NCBI GenBank assembly: GCA_930367215.1 | Contig: OV884059.1 | Location: 14,780,945 to 14,844,944 of the forward strand | Source: Pollenia angustigena | Taxonomy: Eukaryota; Arthropoda; Insecta; Diptera; Polleniidae | Reading direction: 5' to 3' | DNA: 64,000 bases | Translations under genes and position numbers: made by a program | The notes under the pieces: model-generated | What the model saw: only the letters and a program-made list of their open reading frames with translations | What the model was told of the DNA's origin: nothing | The model's database searches: none | Shown here: positions 23,481 through 34,543 of the stretch, piece by piece | How positions within the stretch are numbered: position 1 is the stretch's first letter | Layout: every line of letters begins with the position of its first letter

Positions 23481-23690
23481 TCATTCATGTTCTGAAGCAT
23501 AACACCAACATCGGATACGCTTAACTCGTATATAGCGAGCTCTGATAAAACCCAATATAAATCGAGAGAAATTATCACCAACACCAAATGCAATAAGTTT
23601 TGACAGGAGTGCACCATACCAGACTCTGTCAAACACCTTGAAAATATCTAAAGCAATTGCCTTACTTTCGCCAAAATGCAATTCAAGTTC
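23481..23690 (-). pseudogene. LINE reverse-transcriptase fragment
   Basis: The minus-strand frame reads GESKAIALDIFKVFDRVWYG then ALLSKLIAFGVGDN. This is motif A of jockey-type non-LTR reverse transcriptases (consensus LDxxKAFDxVWH), with the metal-binding Asp present. The frame is lost by about 23481 and neither motif B nor the YxDD box is visible, so it is a short dead fragment. Confidence 0.65.
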
Positions 23691-23699
23691 TATCAGTTT

Positions 23700-24310
23700 A
23701 AAAAATATCCTTTACAACTCACCTTCATTAAACTAGAAATGTTAACATAATTAAGGTTATGTTGAATCAAAAATCTTAATCCGATTTGCTCGTTTATTTT
23801 CGGAAAGTGCAAATAAAAGATAGGTGTAAAAACATAAATTCAAACTTAACAGATGCAAATATATCATATTTATAAACTTTACTGTCTTTCCCCTCGGGGG
23901 TATATAGGAAAACTTCTCGGGGATATTTCATCACTGATCATGGTTCTGCCGAATCATGTACTCAAAATTACCTCCTATCTATCGTGTGGGTGATCATGCG
24001 CGGACAGCGGCGTTGGTAGACGCATTGTGTAAATAGCAACGTGGGCTGTTGTCAACCGGCAGGTACTCACGGTCATTCTAACACATCTGTCTTTTTTTAA
24101 AAAATATGTTGTGTTAATAGTTCTTCAGAATACAATTTAAGCAAAAACTGAATCTGGGAAATTTAAAATAGTGTTTTTACTCATCTTATACTTAAGTTTG
24201 CAGCTTGTAAATTTTTACCTTTATTTCGAATCTCATGAACCTTAACCTTAGCTCAGAAACGATATATGATTTTATTTATAATCGATCTAAGCAACACAGA
24301 AAAAATGTTC
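23700..24310. other. Non-coding stretch
   Basis: It includes a GC-richer patch (about 23890-24090) of unknown origin, possibly retroelement-derived. No frame with a domain. Confidence 0.35.
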
Positions 24311-24314
24311 CTAC

Positions 24315-24540
24315 ATGTCCCTAGGAGTAACAGAAATTTTGTTCGACATTATAGAACATTAGCTGTGTGTCTAGCGCTGCCCCTAAGAATGGTTAGATGA
24401 AATGTTGTCGGGCATAATAAAATTACTACGATAGCTCTACGAATTCCTAGGAGTTATTTACATTTTGTTGGACATCGTAACATAATAACTGCATCTTTAT
24501 AATATCTAGGAGTTCTATATATTTCGTTGGAAAACAAAGA
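24315..24540. repeat. Diverged tandem repeat with CCTAGGAGT units
   Basis: CCCTAGGAGTAACAGAAATTT, TTCCTAGGAGTTATTTACAT and ATCTAGGAGTTCTATATAT start three related units, each followed by TTTTGTTSGACAT or TTCGTTGGAAAA. A weaker fourth unit lies near 24385. The unit length is irregular (about 60-130 bp). It is non-coding. Confidence 0.45.
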
Positions 24541-25900
24541 AAAATAGCGTACAGTACGAGAATTTTTTTTAGGCTTTATAAAGTCTAATGGTCTCTTCAA
24601 TTTGAAGCTGATTTGGGAGATTTTGGTCGATAACTTTTGAATGATATTCTTTTTAGGCATATGCCGTAATTTTTAAACTTGTGGACCTCTTGAAAATCTC
24701 CATTGGACCCTATAGGATCTAAAAGACCATCTGCTATGGAAACAAGAATATTATTTGTAATTATGTATCAAGCTCTTAAGTAGTAAATAATAGTTAAATA
24801 AATTTTGTTGTTGCGGCGTTGCAAATGTTAGTACGTTACAAGGGTACTTAACTACCAAAAGTGAAAACCGCTTATATGTAAATATCTTTCTAAGATTTCT
24901 GGAACTTTGATTTTTAAATCAAAGAAAGTTCTTAGGTCTAAAGTTCAATGATAAATTTCGAAAACATACCAATACCCTTCACAGAAATGATGCTAGTTAG
25001 AGTCCAGTTTATTTAAAATTATTTGAAGCCTATTTGTTTCCAGTTTTCAATAAAACTAGTTATTTCTTATTGAAAAATTTGTCGTTCTTAACATTAGTTC
25101 TTATCAACGTCCTGGCGCTACCACTAATGCAAACAAACTTAAGAGTTTGTTAACTTTGATCTTGTTTCTATCTCTAATAGACATCTTCGCAAACACTCAA
25201 ATAATCCTAATTAAAACAAATGCTAAAATTATACCCCCGGGAGATGCCAAACCTGACTAAACATAAATTATAGTGAATTACAGTGTTTCTAACACACACT
25301 ACAAGCGAGGGTGGTTTCCAAAAAAAAAAGATGTGCATAAACCATTTATAATTTCAACCCCTCAATCTATTCAAATGTACTTCTTTATTTTTGTCCAATT
25401 GCATTTAAAACGGTAATAAATGTTTTCGCACTGAACGAGAATTGTCATTTGTAAAATGCATTTTAACAATGATTTTCTACTAAAAGTTTTTATGAGAACA
25501 AAAAAAAAAATCTGGTATTTTTATCACAGAACCAGAAAAAGGGATGATGTAATCTATAAAGCCAGTGTAAAGTTTGTATTAATGACGTCACGTGTGGGTT
25601 GGTAAATAAATCTGTTTATAAAGTACATGCATAGTTGTTGTTGCTTTAATGCGGTATAATTTTGGCACGGCATCAAAGAAAATTTTTTGTTTTCTTTTCC
25701 TGAGAATATTGATTTTAGGGATTATTACAAAATTATTATATTCACTTGAATTAAGTCTGTTTCAAGAAAAAAAAAAAAATTAAATATAGAGCCACAAAAA
25801 CTTATTGTTTTGAGAAAGGAACGGATTCTTCTTAGAGTTCATTTGCTATTTTGGGCATGAGCTCATTATAATGGTCCTAAATACACTGTTCTTTTCTGTT
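24541..25900. other. Non-coding AT-rich stretch
   Basis: No gene, RNA or paired repeat that I can support. Confidence 0.35.
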
Positions 25901-25904
25901 GGGT

Positions 25905-26060
25905 CTTTCAACAGACAATTAGACAGACAGACGGACATGTCTAAATCGATTTAGAATTACTCAAGAACCCTGAATATGCACATTTATACTTTGTGTGGTC
26001 TTATATTAATATGGATTAAAAGAGTTTTACATGAAATGACAAACTTAGTGTACCCCTATT
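25905..26060. repeat. Fragment of the dispersed fly repeat (minus orientation)
   Basis: CAACAGACAATTAGACAGACAG, ACGGACATGTCTAAATCGAT, TTAGAATTACTCAAGAACCC and the final TTTTACATGAAATGACAAAC match the 5' part of the repeats at 13165 and 28074 in reverse complement. Confidence 0.6.
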
Positions 26061-26123
26061 CACCACTAGTGGTGGCTAATGTTTGATTTTTACCCCAAGA
26101 AACATAATAATACTTTGTAGTCA

Positions 26124-26225
26124 AAGGGTGTGTGTGAAACGGTAGCAAAGTTCTATGGTAAATTAAATTTGTCAAGAATTTCTATGCTAATGTCAAAATT
26201 TATTCTAGCCCCTAGGGCAATCTGT
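26124..26225. mobile_element. Truncated copy of the GTGTGTGTGAAAC element
   Basis: AGGGTGTGTGTGAAACGG with TAGCAAAGTTCTATGG, then AATGTCAAAATTTATTCTAG and CCCCTAGGG, match the left and subterminal parts of the element at 8790-9330. The remainder is missing. Confidence 0.6.
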
Positions 26226-26281
26226 TGATATGGTATTAAGTTATGGCACACTGCCTCGACTTCCAATATAAAGAAAATTCA

Positions 26282-26503
26282 AAAGCGCTAAAGTTAAACT
26301 GTTCGAATCATCACAGCAGCTCCCTGGTTTGTAAAAAAAACTCGAACATTCACAATGATCTCAATGCGCCATCAGTAAAAACTATGATCACAAAAGCGCT
26401 TAAGTTAAACTGTTCGAATCATTACAGCAGCTCCCTGGTTTGTAAAAAAAACTCGAACATTCACAATGATCTCAATGCGCCATCAGTTAAAACTATGATC
26501 ACA
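26282..26503. repeat. Two tandem 111-bp units, in frame
   Basis: The unit AAAGCGCT(A/T)AAGTTAAACTG through AACTATGATCAC occurs twice with only about four substitutions. The length is 111 bp (37 codons), so one plus-strand frame (26243-26524) stays open and encodes KALKLNCSNHHSSSLVCKKN-type repeats. There is no start context, splice signal or family match, so I treat it as a repeat rather than a gene. Confidence 0.7.
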
Positions 26504-26723
26504 AATTTCTCCCAAGTCCACTAGCTTCAAGTATATAATATGATGGCGGCTATACCTGCTTAAGGAGAGGAGATACCGAAGGACTTATCCGTTAAGAATA
26601 GCGATAAATTCCTACATTTGTGAACGGAAACTGTGATTAGTAGAATTGTTGACCGGCATTGGCCGGAAGTAAATTTAAGAATTAGAATAAGATTGGATTA
26701 ATTATTGTTTGTAATAAATTAAT

Positions 26724-27426
26724 CAGGGGTGTCATAGAAACCGATATTATCGGTATTGGATTTGAAACCGACAAAAAAAATACGTTGGTGTCATGAAATC
26801 CAATGTTGTCGGTTTTTTGTTCGAACAACAATTAGTGTCGGTTTTAGGTGTCACAGAAACCAATGTTATGGGGGTTTTATTGAAAATAAACCAAGCAGCT
26901 TACAGGTCTTGTTTTTTTATTGGAAATTAATCAAGTTGTTAAAAGGTTAATTTTTTATTTTATTTTTTTCAACAGTTAGATTTTTTCCACTGATAGAAGC
27001 AAAATAAAATTGATTAATTGGTAAAATAGTATTTTTTTGCATGTTTCCGGTAGTCTCCGGCAGCGGGCTGCTGCAAATTAGCAAGTCTTCTTCTCATTTT
27101 TTCTGCAAACAGCAAATATGCAACAACAGCAGCGGTCATTTTATTTATTTCTAAAGTTAAACAACAAATTTGTTTAGATTTTTAATAAATTTAATTTTTA
27201 CAAAACAATAAAATTACACAATACCAATTTACAAAATTGTCAAACAAAAATTGCACTTAAAGCTATAAACACGTGAGCCAAAACATAAAACAGCTGATTC
27301 GAATATCGGTTTTATTTGTATTCGAAAATAACAAATCCGACTTGTTTTCATGACACCAAATGAAACCAATAATGGTTTGCAAAACCGACAATGAGCAAAA
27401 CCGACTTGGATTCTATGACACCCCTG
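26724..27426. mobile_element. DNA transposon derivative with CAGGGGTGTCATAGAA termini
   Basis: The left end CAGGGGTGTCATAGAAACC and the right end TTCTATGACACCCCTG are inverted. Subterminal words GTCGGTTTT / AAAACCGAC recur in both orientations several times near each end. The interior carries a 41-codon minus-strand frame (27014-27139). AAT borders both sides, but a duplication is not certain. A hAT-type or PIF-type derivative is possible. Confidence 0.7.
27014..27139 (-). pseudogene. Short frame inside the CAGGGGTGTCATAG element
   Basis: The frame encodes 41 residues beginning MTAAVVAYLLFAEKMRRRLA and ending in TN. The GC content of its first two thirds is well above the surroundings and codon-like, as expected for the remaining first exon of a transposase gene. 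I do not recognise the family and no downstream coding part remains. Confidence 0.35.
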
Positions 27427-27693
27427 AATACCAAAAAAAAAACAATTTTATATACATACATAAATACATACATACCTGCACACTAAAGGGCAAAATAAAC
27501 TACACAAATTGCTTGGCAAACACACACTTTGATTCCGTTTTGTGTTTGCCAATAAACAACGCAAGCATTTGTACATATTTTGCACAAACATTAATTTTTT
27601 TGTTTTCAATGAATGCTGCGCCAATTTTGCTTAGGTACTATTTGTTTAAAATGGAGGAGAAATATAAAAGAAAGAAAAAGAATTTGGAGTAAA

Positions 27694-27932
27694 CGGCCAT
27701 GTTCTGACAATCGCACGATTTGAAATCGCAAAACGCTAGATTTATTTTATGTCGTTCTTTCACTCGTGCGTTTAGCTTGCGATCTGCCACAGTTTTTTAC
27801 AAATATTCTAGTTCTCTTTTGCAATTTGAAGTCGCCAAGCTTCTTGCTATTGCGATTTACAGAACACCCAATGTGCAATTTTAAGTCAGAATCGCAAACT
27901 TTAAGCGTTTTGCCATTGTCAGAACATGACCG
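27694..27932. mobile_element. 239-bp MITE with CGGCCATGTTCTGACAAT termini
   Basis: It begins CGGCCATGTTCTGACAATCG and ends ATTGTCAGAACATGACCG. GCGATTTGAAATCGC-like words recur internally in both orientations. Its ends share CATGTTCTG with the elements at 48821-49065 and 57621-58850. The frames of about 90 codons on both strands are accidental. Confidence 0.7.
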
Positions 27933-28073
27933 AAAAAGTGGCTTCAAGGTATATTTACACCAGGTAAACTCGTTGGCCCATATGTTTGTCAGCTGTTTAC
28001 CCCAGTTGGAACCCAAACGTCAAATTTCGTGTATATGAGCCAAAATTTGTACATGTGTGCGTTAAATTGTTTT

Positions 28074-28860
28074 TATACCCTCCACCACAATTAGTTGTGA
28101 AGAGGGTATATTAAGTTTGTCATTCCGTGTGAAACTTTTTTATTATTCATCTCAGACCCCATAAAGCATATATATTCTGGGTCCTTGAGTAATTCTAAGT
28201 CGATTTAGCCATGTCCGTCTGTCTGTCCGTCTGTTGAAAACACGCTCACTTTCGAACAACTCAAAAGAAATGAACAAACTTGGTGCCAAATTGCTTGTAG
28301 TTATCCTAAGCAGTTTGGGATTGAAATCCAGCAAAATCGGTCCAGTAGGACCAGAGCTATGAATCAAAATGTGGAACCACCACCTAAAAAAATTGATAAT
28401 TTTGTTACAAAAAATAACATAAATACTGGAACAAAGCACGGAACGAGATAAGATTTTGCAAAAATTTGTTTTTTTTGACTGGAAATAACACTGTGAAATT
28501 TCGTGACGATCGGTCCATAATTTACCTTAGGCCCCATATAAACCGTACTCCCGGAAAACAGTTTAGTACGCCTAAAACCGTAAAAAATAATGCAATCATA
28601 ACAAATTCTGGCTCGTCTCTGTTTTTTAGGACTAGACATAACACTGTGAAATTTCGGGAAGATCCGTCCATAATTTACCTTAGGCCCTATATAAACCCTA
28701 CTACCGGAAAACAGTTTAGTCGCCTAAAACCATAATTAATAAGAAATCGTCACAGTTTAAGATAATAATAACATCATACAGATATTACTCCTTAAACATT
28801 CGAACTGTTGGTGGAGGGTATCAAAGATTCGGCATAGCCGAATATAGCACTCTAACTTGT
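28074..28860. repeat. Dispersed fly repeat, copy 2
   Basis: It opens TATACCCTCCACCACAATTA with the hairpin partner GAAGAGGGTATA, then GTCCGTCTGTCTGTCCGTCT. Three GTGAAATTTCGTGACGATCG-type units follow, and it ends with the hairpin ATTCGGCATAGCCGAAT before AGCACTCTAACTTG. It matches the copy at 13165-14335. Open frames of 60-95 codons within it are not genes. Confidence 0.75.
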
Positions 28861-29815
28861 TGTTTTATATGAAGACAATTCTGACAACTCCGTTCAACTC
28901 GGTTATTTTTATTGAGCAGCATGTCTACACTCCCAAATGAGTCTACCTTGTGTTAATGTTTCTTAAGTGGTTTAAACAACGAGCTGTTTTGTGGCAAGCA
29001 ATGCTGAAAATTATTTTAACGCTTCTTCACTCTGCAAAGATTCGCTGATATGATCAAATTTAGCACTGGACACCACCAAAACTTTGACAAAGATCCAACA
29101 TGCCTGCCAAATATTAAAAATTTTTAACTTTTCTACAAACAGTTTTCAAATTTTTGTACAAACAGCAAACACTCTTATTAACAACACAAAATATTTGTTC
29201 AAACGTTAAAAGTTGGCATGTTTGCCAATCAATTTGTGTAGTTTAGTTTGCCCATAAACCGGCACAACTCAAAATTGAAAAGTGTGTAGAAGAGGCAGAA
29301 TACTGGCTTCAAAAACATTTGTGAATCAAATTGAGTTTCAGATTTTCGTGGTCGCCATTCATATGTACATACATACATATGTATGTATATAAATATGTAT
29401 GTATGTAGATTTGATTTGTGCATGAAAAAATTGATTTTGATAAATTTTGAGTTTTGCATGTTTATGATTTAATTTTTATTCTTTTTTTCATTTGAAAATA
29501 TTTCTAACCCTTTTTTCCTAAAACAACAGCTGTTTTTTAACGGTTCCCTTTAGTAGAGCTTTTCCATGCTTTAATTTGATTTTTTTTATTTACAAAACAC
29601 ACTTGTTTACAAATCAAATAACAAGTTTGCTCTTCTTTTTTGTTTAACACAAACTCTTTCTCTCTTTATTTATCTTTTACTAAGCACTCACTAAAGTGTG
29701 GTGAGTTAAAGATTGTTTTTGTTGGTTTCATGTGTTATTTTTTCACACACACTCTTAAGCACTTGCTGAATTCTTAGTGGTACATTTGACCATGTTTTTA
29801 AACTTCATATTTAGT
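28861..29815. other. Non-coding stretch
   Basis: No gene that I can support. It contains ACATACATACATATGTATGT microsatellite sequence near 29365. Confidence 0.35.
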
Positions 29816-30370
29816 TGAGTAACGTCAACCGCGGTTAACGGATGTTTTTTTAAAGCGTTGAAACGGAAGTGTGTAGTCTTTGATTGTGTAGAAAATTTCA
29901 TTAAAATTATATTCTATACAATAAGAAGCGTGTGCGTTTATAAGAAAAAATGGTGTTTCTTTTAAGGAAATAGTAAAAGAAATTATTTCTAAACATATTA
30001 AAAAAAAGAAGTGAATAAAAATTTAATAAATCAGAAGAAAGGCAATTGTGTATTGTTTTGTAAAGTGTACAAAAAATTTTTAATGATTTTTTCTAAAGAA
30101 AATTATTAAAAAAAATTTTAAAGCTTGAGAAAAATAGTGATTTGTGAGTGTATGTGTGTGTGTATACAGGTGTAATAGAAACGGTGTGGATTTTGTCACC
30201 TCTTTTACTGAGCCCAACAACAACAACAATTAATGTGTTTTGTTATCAAACTTTTTGTTATTAGAAAAGAAAAAAAGGTTTTAACGTAAATTTATCTTAA
30301 AATAATAATTCACAAACAAGAATTTTGGATGTTAAATGAAGATGAATTTGAAAGATTCTTTTTTAAAAAA
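29816..30370 (+). other. Possible 5' untranslated exon (weak)
   Basis: The stretch has the texture of a dipteran neuronal-type leader (CAACAACAACAATT, GTGTGTGTGTAT) and ends AAAAAA|GTAAGTGAAA, a consensus donor at 30371. A 12-codon frame begins at 30336 just before the donor. No downstream partner is proven; the exon at 43878 is one candidate. Confidence 0.2.
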
Positions 30371-31480
30371 GTAAGTGAAATTTTTTTTTAAACAATTTAA
30401 AAATTGATAAATATAACAAAATTACCATATCATTATTAAAGGTCGTATTTATTTAAGTGTTTTTTATCTTTTTTTTTGTTTGTCATCATCTAGTTTTGAA
30501 GTTTTTTTTAATTTGATAAAAAAATTTACTGCATTTAGAATTTCACATAAGAAATATAATAAAAAAACGAAAAAATCAATAAATGTGTGTGTGTGTTGTT
30601 TATGAAGAGCAATGAAAAACAAAACAAAAAGATTTGTCTCCTTTTACCAGCAGAAGCAACCTTGATATAAAACAACTGCTCTTACAAATGTCATTTAAAT
30701 TGTCATGACATGTTATTAGGCAACAAAAATCTATTCGTTTTCTTGTAGCTTTAAAGAAAATCTGACAAAATTATTGACTTTTATAAGAGTTCCGGTTTTT
30801 TTTTAATAATTAAAAACTCAACAAAATTTATAAAACCAAGTGTAATTTTAAGTTAAGAACGTGATTTGCATTAAATTTTTTAACAATTAAATGTGCTACT
30901 TTTTGTTTAATTTTAAAAAATCTCGTTAATATTTATTAACAATATTATTATTGTTGTTTTTGTAGTACATATTTGTATGGATTAATAATAAATGGCAGTA
31001 GTGTCATCGTAACCGGTTTCTTTTTTGTGCTTTTTTTTAAATTTATTTTGGTATAAATAATTAACTAAACGTGGTTGGATTAATATTGGATTATTATAAA
31101 AATATAAAAAAATTTATTAGTTTATCAATAAAGTGGGGTTAATTTTCAAACAGCTTTTTTAAAGTCTATTTAAATTTAAGCTATCAAATTTAATTAGACT
31201 ATAGCCGATATCTATGTAGGTGTATATGTATGTACTATATTTAAAGTTTAAGGGGCGGTTACTAAATTTAATAATAAAAGGCAGTTTAAGCTTTTCTAGG
31301 GAGTGATAAAACTTAAATGTGCAGTAAAAAATATTTTGGGCTTAATTTACTGCCAATTTCACGAATTTTTTAGAATTTGTTTGTATGAGAACAATGCGAT
31401 AGTATAACCCCATTCTCACAATTTATACAGGCTTCGTCCTTATGACAAACGTGTTTATCATTTTTATCGAATAAACTACA
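30371..31480. other. Non-coding AT-rich stretch
   Basis: No gene, RNA or paired repeat that I can support. Confidence 0.35.
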
Positions 31481-31489
31481 AAATTAAAA

Positions 31490-31595
31490 CTTGCACTTTG
31501 GGCACAAGGTTTACATAGACAGACAACTAGTCAGACGGACGGACATAGATAGATCACTTTAAAAAGTGATTCTTGGTCGATCGGTACTACACACA
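31490..31595. repeat. Fragment of the second dispersed-repeat subfamily
   Basis: CTTGCACTTTGGGCACAAGG, ACGGACGGACATAGATAGAT and AAGTGATTCTTGGTCGATCG match the 3' part of the repeat at 17643-18322. Confidence 0.6.
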
Positions 31596-31681
31596 TCGTC
31601 GCAAACTAACATAGATAATTCATTTTTCCTTATTTTTTCTAAGGTATAACATTTGACAGTTTAAAATAATATTTTTCTTTA

Positions 31682-31823
31682 GTGCTGGTTCACACTCTTC
31701 AAGTTGAAGCCTTCAAGTCTTAAGATTTAAGGAGAGAGAGGAAAATAATTGGCATTCTCATTTCCCTTCTTGTCTAAAAGCTCAAGACTTGTCGTCTAAA
31801 ACTTGAATAGTGTGAACCAGCAC
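31682..31823. mobile_element. 142-bp MITE, TTA target site, copy 2
   Basis: It starts GTGCTGGTTCACACTCTTC and ends AGTGTGAACCAGCAC, bordered by TTA on both sides. Same length and layout as the copy at 9389-9530, including the purine-rich AAGGAGAGAGAGG centre. PIF/Harbinger-type by its 3-bp TTA site. Confidence 0.8.
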
Positions 31824-31826
31824 TTA

Positions 31827-32498
31827 AAAACAACTTGCTTTGGCTAACAATTGTAGAGTGAACTAATGTACATGGCAAAATTAAAGCGATATCTTAGGTA
31901 TACCATTAGCTATTTAAAAAAAGCCATCTTTAAACCAGAATTTCAAACAATATTTTTGATTCGCTGCGATGGCCCTTATAGGCATCTACAAAAAAATTAA
32001 CAAGTATCAAAATATGCGCTATAAACTTAAATAATGCTTCAAAAATGCTCTTTTAACTAAAATATGCAAACAAAAAAATGCTGCAAAATTCATTAAAAGC
32101 TCTAAAACGGATAAATATATTGTTTCTGCATATTAACGTTTTAACTGGTTATTGCCAACGTTTTCCGGTTAAAGGTTTTTCCAGTAATAATTAAGTGAAA
32201 AAGATTTAACTTATTTAAAGATTTTAATTTTTTTTTTCATAACTCTGATAGGCATTGATTTTAATTTTCTTTCATTAAATATAAGATAAATTTAAGTCTT
32301 TAAAAATATTGAAAGTTATCAATTTTTGAAGCGTGTTTTATTAAGTTCGCGTTAAAAAAAAACGCGTAGTTAAAAAATGGTTACTAAATTGGTCCGCGTA
32401 AATGAAGAACCACGATAATCAAGGCTTACAGTTTGCAAGAAATAAAAACCAGGAAATATTCAAAATGTTTTAACGTTTGTGCTTAACAAAATTTGCTT
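31827..32498. other. Non-coding AT-rich stretch
   Basis: Nothing supportable. Confidence 0.35.
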
Positions 32499-32849
32499 CA
32501 CAGAAAAAATTATTGCCGAATTATTTTCAAACAAACGCTTGTTTGAAATTTTTTTTAATTTCTACAAATTTTTTTACTGATTCAATTAAAATTTTTGTTT
32601 GATTTTTATTTAACCAACAAAAATGTTGACAACCATTCAAAAATATAATACACGCGTTATTGGTTTCAAGTTTTCATAATTTTGTATGAAATATTTAACG
32701 CTTTTTAATGTTGTCGTCTTTTTGCATTTTTTTATTTGATCGTAAGCAACACTTCCTAATGTGAAATATAAGAACTACAACAAAAAACACATGCAGTCTA
32801 TTTTTGGACACTTAAAAAAAGTACAACAGTAAGAAAGATGAAGAGGTTG

Positions 32850-32889
<40 letters not shown>

Positions 32890-33521
32890 GCAGGTAAAAA
32901 AAAGTTTCACTCTTTTTAAACAACAACAACAACATTATAAGAAACAAAATAAATTTTTGGTTGGTTTCAAAGTTGGTTAAAAAAAAACCAAAATCCCGTA
33001 TTCAATTTTTTCAAACTGTTTGCTTAAATACATCAAATACAAAAATATAATGATGACGAAAAACATATCGAGTCGGTCTGTCGCCGTTTTTAGGTTACAT
33101 TTCTTCTTCATTAGCAAAGGAAAGGATACAGCAACAGTGAGTGATGACGAAAAACATTGTGTGTATAAAAAAAGACTTCGTTCAAAAATTATTCCAACAA
33201 AAAAATGTGTCTCAAAGCCAGCCGGCCGCTCTGCTCTCTCTGCCATCATCTTCTAATACAGTGCCTGCTTGTGTGCGCATCATTGCTTGTGCAAAAAAAA
33301 ACATTTTTTTTGATTTTGAAATTTAGTATATGAATTTCAGTAAACTTTTTGTTTGATTCAGTTAAATTATTTGTTTGAAAAAAATCAGTGTTTTTTTTCA
33401 ATAAACAAAATACAAATAAATTGTTTGAATATGCGAATTTGTTTATAGGACCGATTTCAGACAAAAAATTGTTTGATTCTGCAAATTTTTTGTTTGAATT
33501 GGAAAAATAATTTTTTCTGTG
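32499..33521. mobile_element. 1-kb element with CACAGAAAAAATTATT termini
   Basis: The ends are CACAGAAAAAATTATT and AATAATTTTTTCTGTG. The subterminal word TTGTTTGA (or TCAAACAA) occurs at least seven times, concentrated in the right 200 bp. The interior includes a 34-base A run and two short unremarkable frames. It is a non-autonomous DNA element. TT on both flanks may be a 2-bp duplication. Confidence 0.55.
32854..32887. repeat. Poly-A run, 34 bases
   Basis: A continuous A homopolymer. It could be a retroposed tail or slippage product. Its length in the assembly is unlikely to be exact. Confidence 0.8.
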
Positions 33522-33767
33522 TTGGTAATTATGGCTGCAGCGTTATGGCTTTGTAAGCTATAATTATACACTTTAAAGAAAAAAATCCCTGGTAATAGTT
33601 GGCAAAATTTTAAAATTGAGGGTCATCTACGTCATTTGACACCTTCTAGGTTTCTTTCTTCTTAACAATATTGTTTGGTGTACACACTAAATCGTTAAAC
33701 CGATATATGGCGGCATAAAAGTTTCTGTATCAGTATACAGATATCGATATAATACAAAAACTGATAA
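33522..33767. other. Non-coding flank of the CMC-like transposon
   Basis: No feature beyond the TAA target site that ends at 33770. Confidence 0.35.
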
Positions 33768-33770
33768 TAA

Positions 33771-34295
33771 CACAGTACAACATTTTTCAGTTAATTGATT
33801 GCCAACTCAATTCTGTGAACTGTATGTAAAATTAGACCCAAAAAGAAGAATTTCTGCATCATTCGTTTTGTCTTCTTACCTGCGATTTGAAGTTAGTATC
33901 GATTTGAAGTTAGTACTATCGTATAGGGGAATTTATCACGTTTTAGGCCCTGTTGTTTGACATAGCTCGACAACCACTAGCCCAATTTAGTTGAAATAAA
34001 TTTTAAAAAATTAAGAATTACAATTCCCTTAATCTGTTCATATATTGTTTTCCTATACAAGTAACACTTTCGAAGTTAAAAATGAATGTATGAAGGGAAA
34101 AAATTATTTTTTGCCTAAAAATTTAAATTTTTTTTTTTTAAATACATAAAAAATCCAAAATGGAAAAAAGTTTCAAGTCTAGTTATTTTTTCGCAAAGTC
34201 ACATAACCTATGAGCAAAATGAGACAAAGATCATAAAATCGATGCACGCGTTTCGCTTTTATTCGCAATTGAGTAAAGGTATGAATTTCAAAAAT
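33771..34295 (+). repeat. Left terminal inverted repeat of the CMC-like transposon
   Basis: It runs from CACAGTACAACA to GTATGAATTTCAAAAAT. It carries an internal direct repeat, GATTTGAAGTTAGTA / GATTTGAAGTTAGTACTA, near 33884 and 33901. Compared with the right repeat it shows small indels (for example near 33790, and the T run at about 34129) and scattered substitutions. Confidence 0.85.
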
Positions 34296-34543
34296 CAGTT
34301 ATAGCCACCACCCTTAAAATAAAAATAAAAATATAAATTAAAAAATTATCATGCAAAAAAAAACTTTATTTATAAAAACTTAATGAAAATAAAATAATAT
34401 GCAATTAATACGCAATTATAATATGCATAAAAACAAAATTTAGAACATTTTTTTCAATTATTGGCAATATCCATCCTTGTAGAAGTTGACGCTTGTGGTT
34501 CTGATGATCTTGTTTTCTTCGTAGGTTGTTCATATTCATGGTC

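Noticed and set aside
28152..28735. Frames of 89-95 codons on both strands
   Set aside because: Lie wholly inside the dispersed fly repeat. The same weak frame occurs in the copy at 13239-13430, showing it is repeat sequence.
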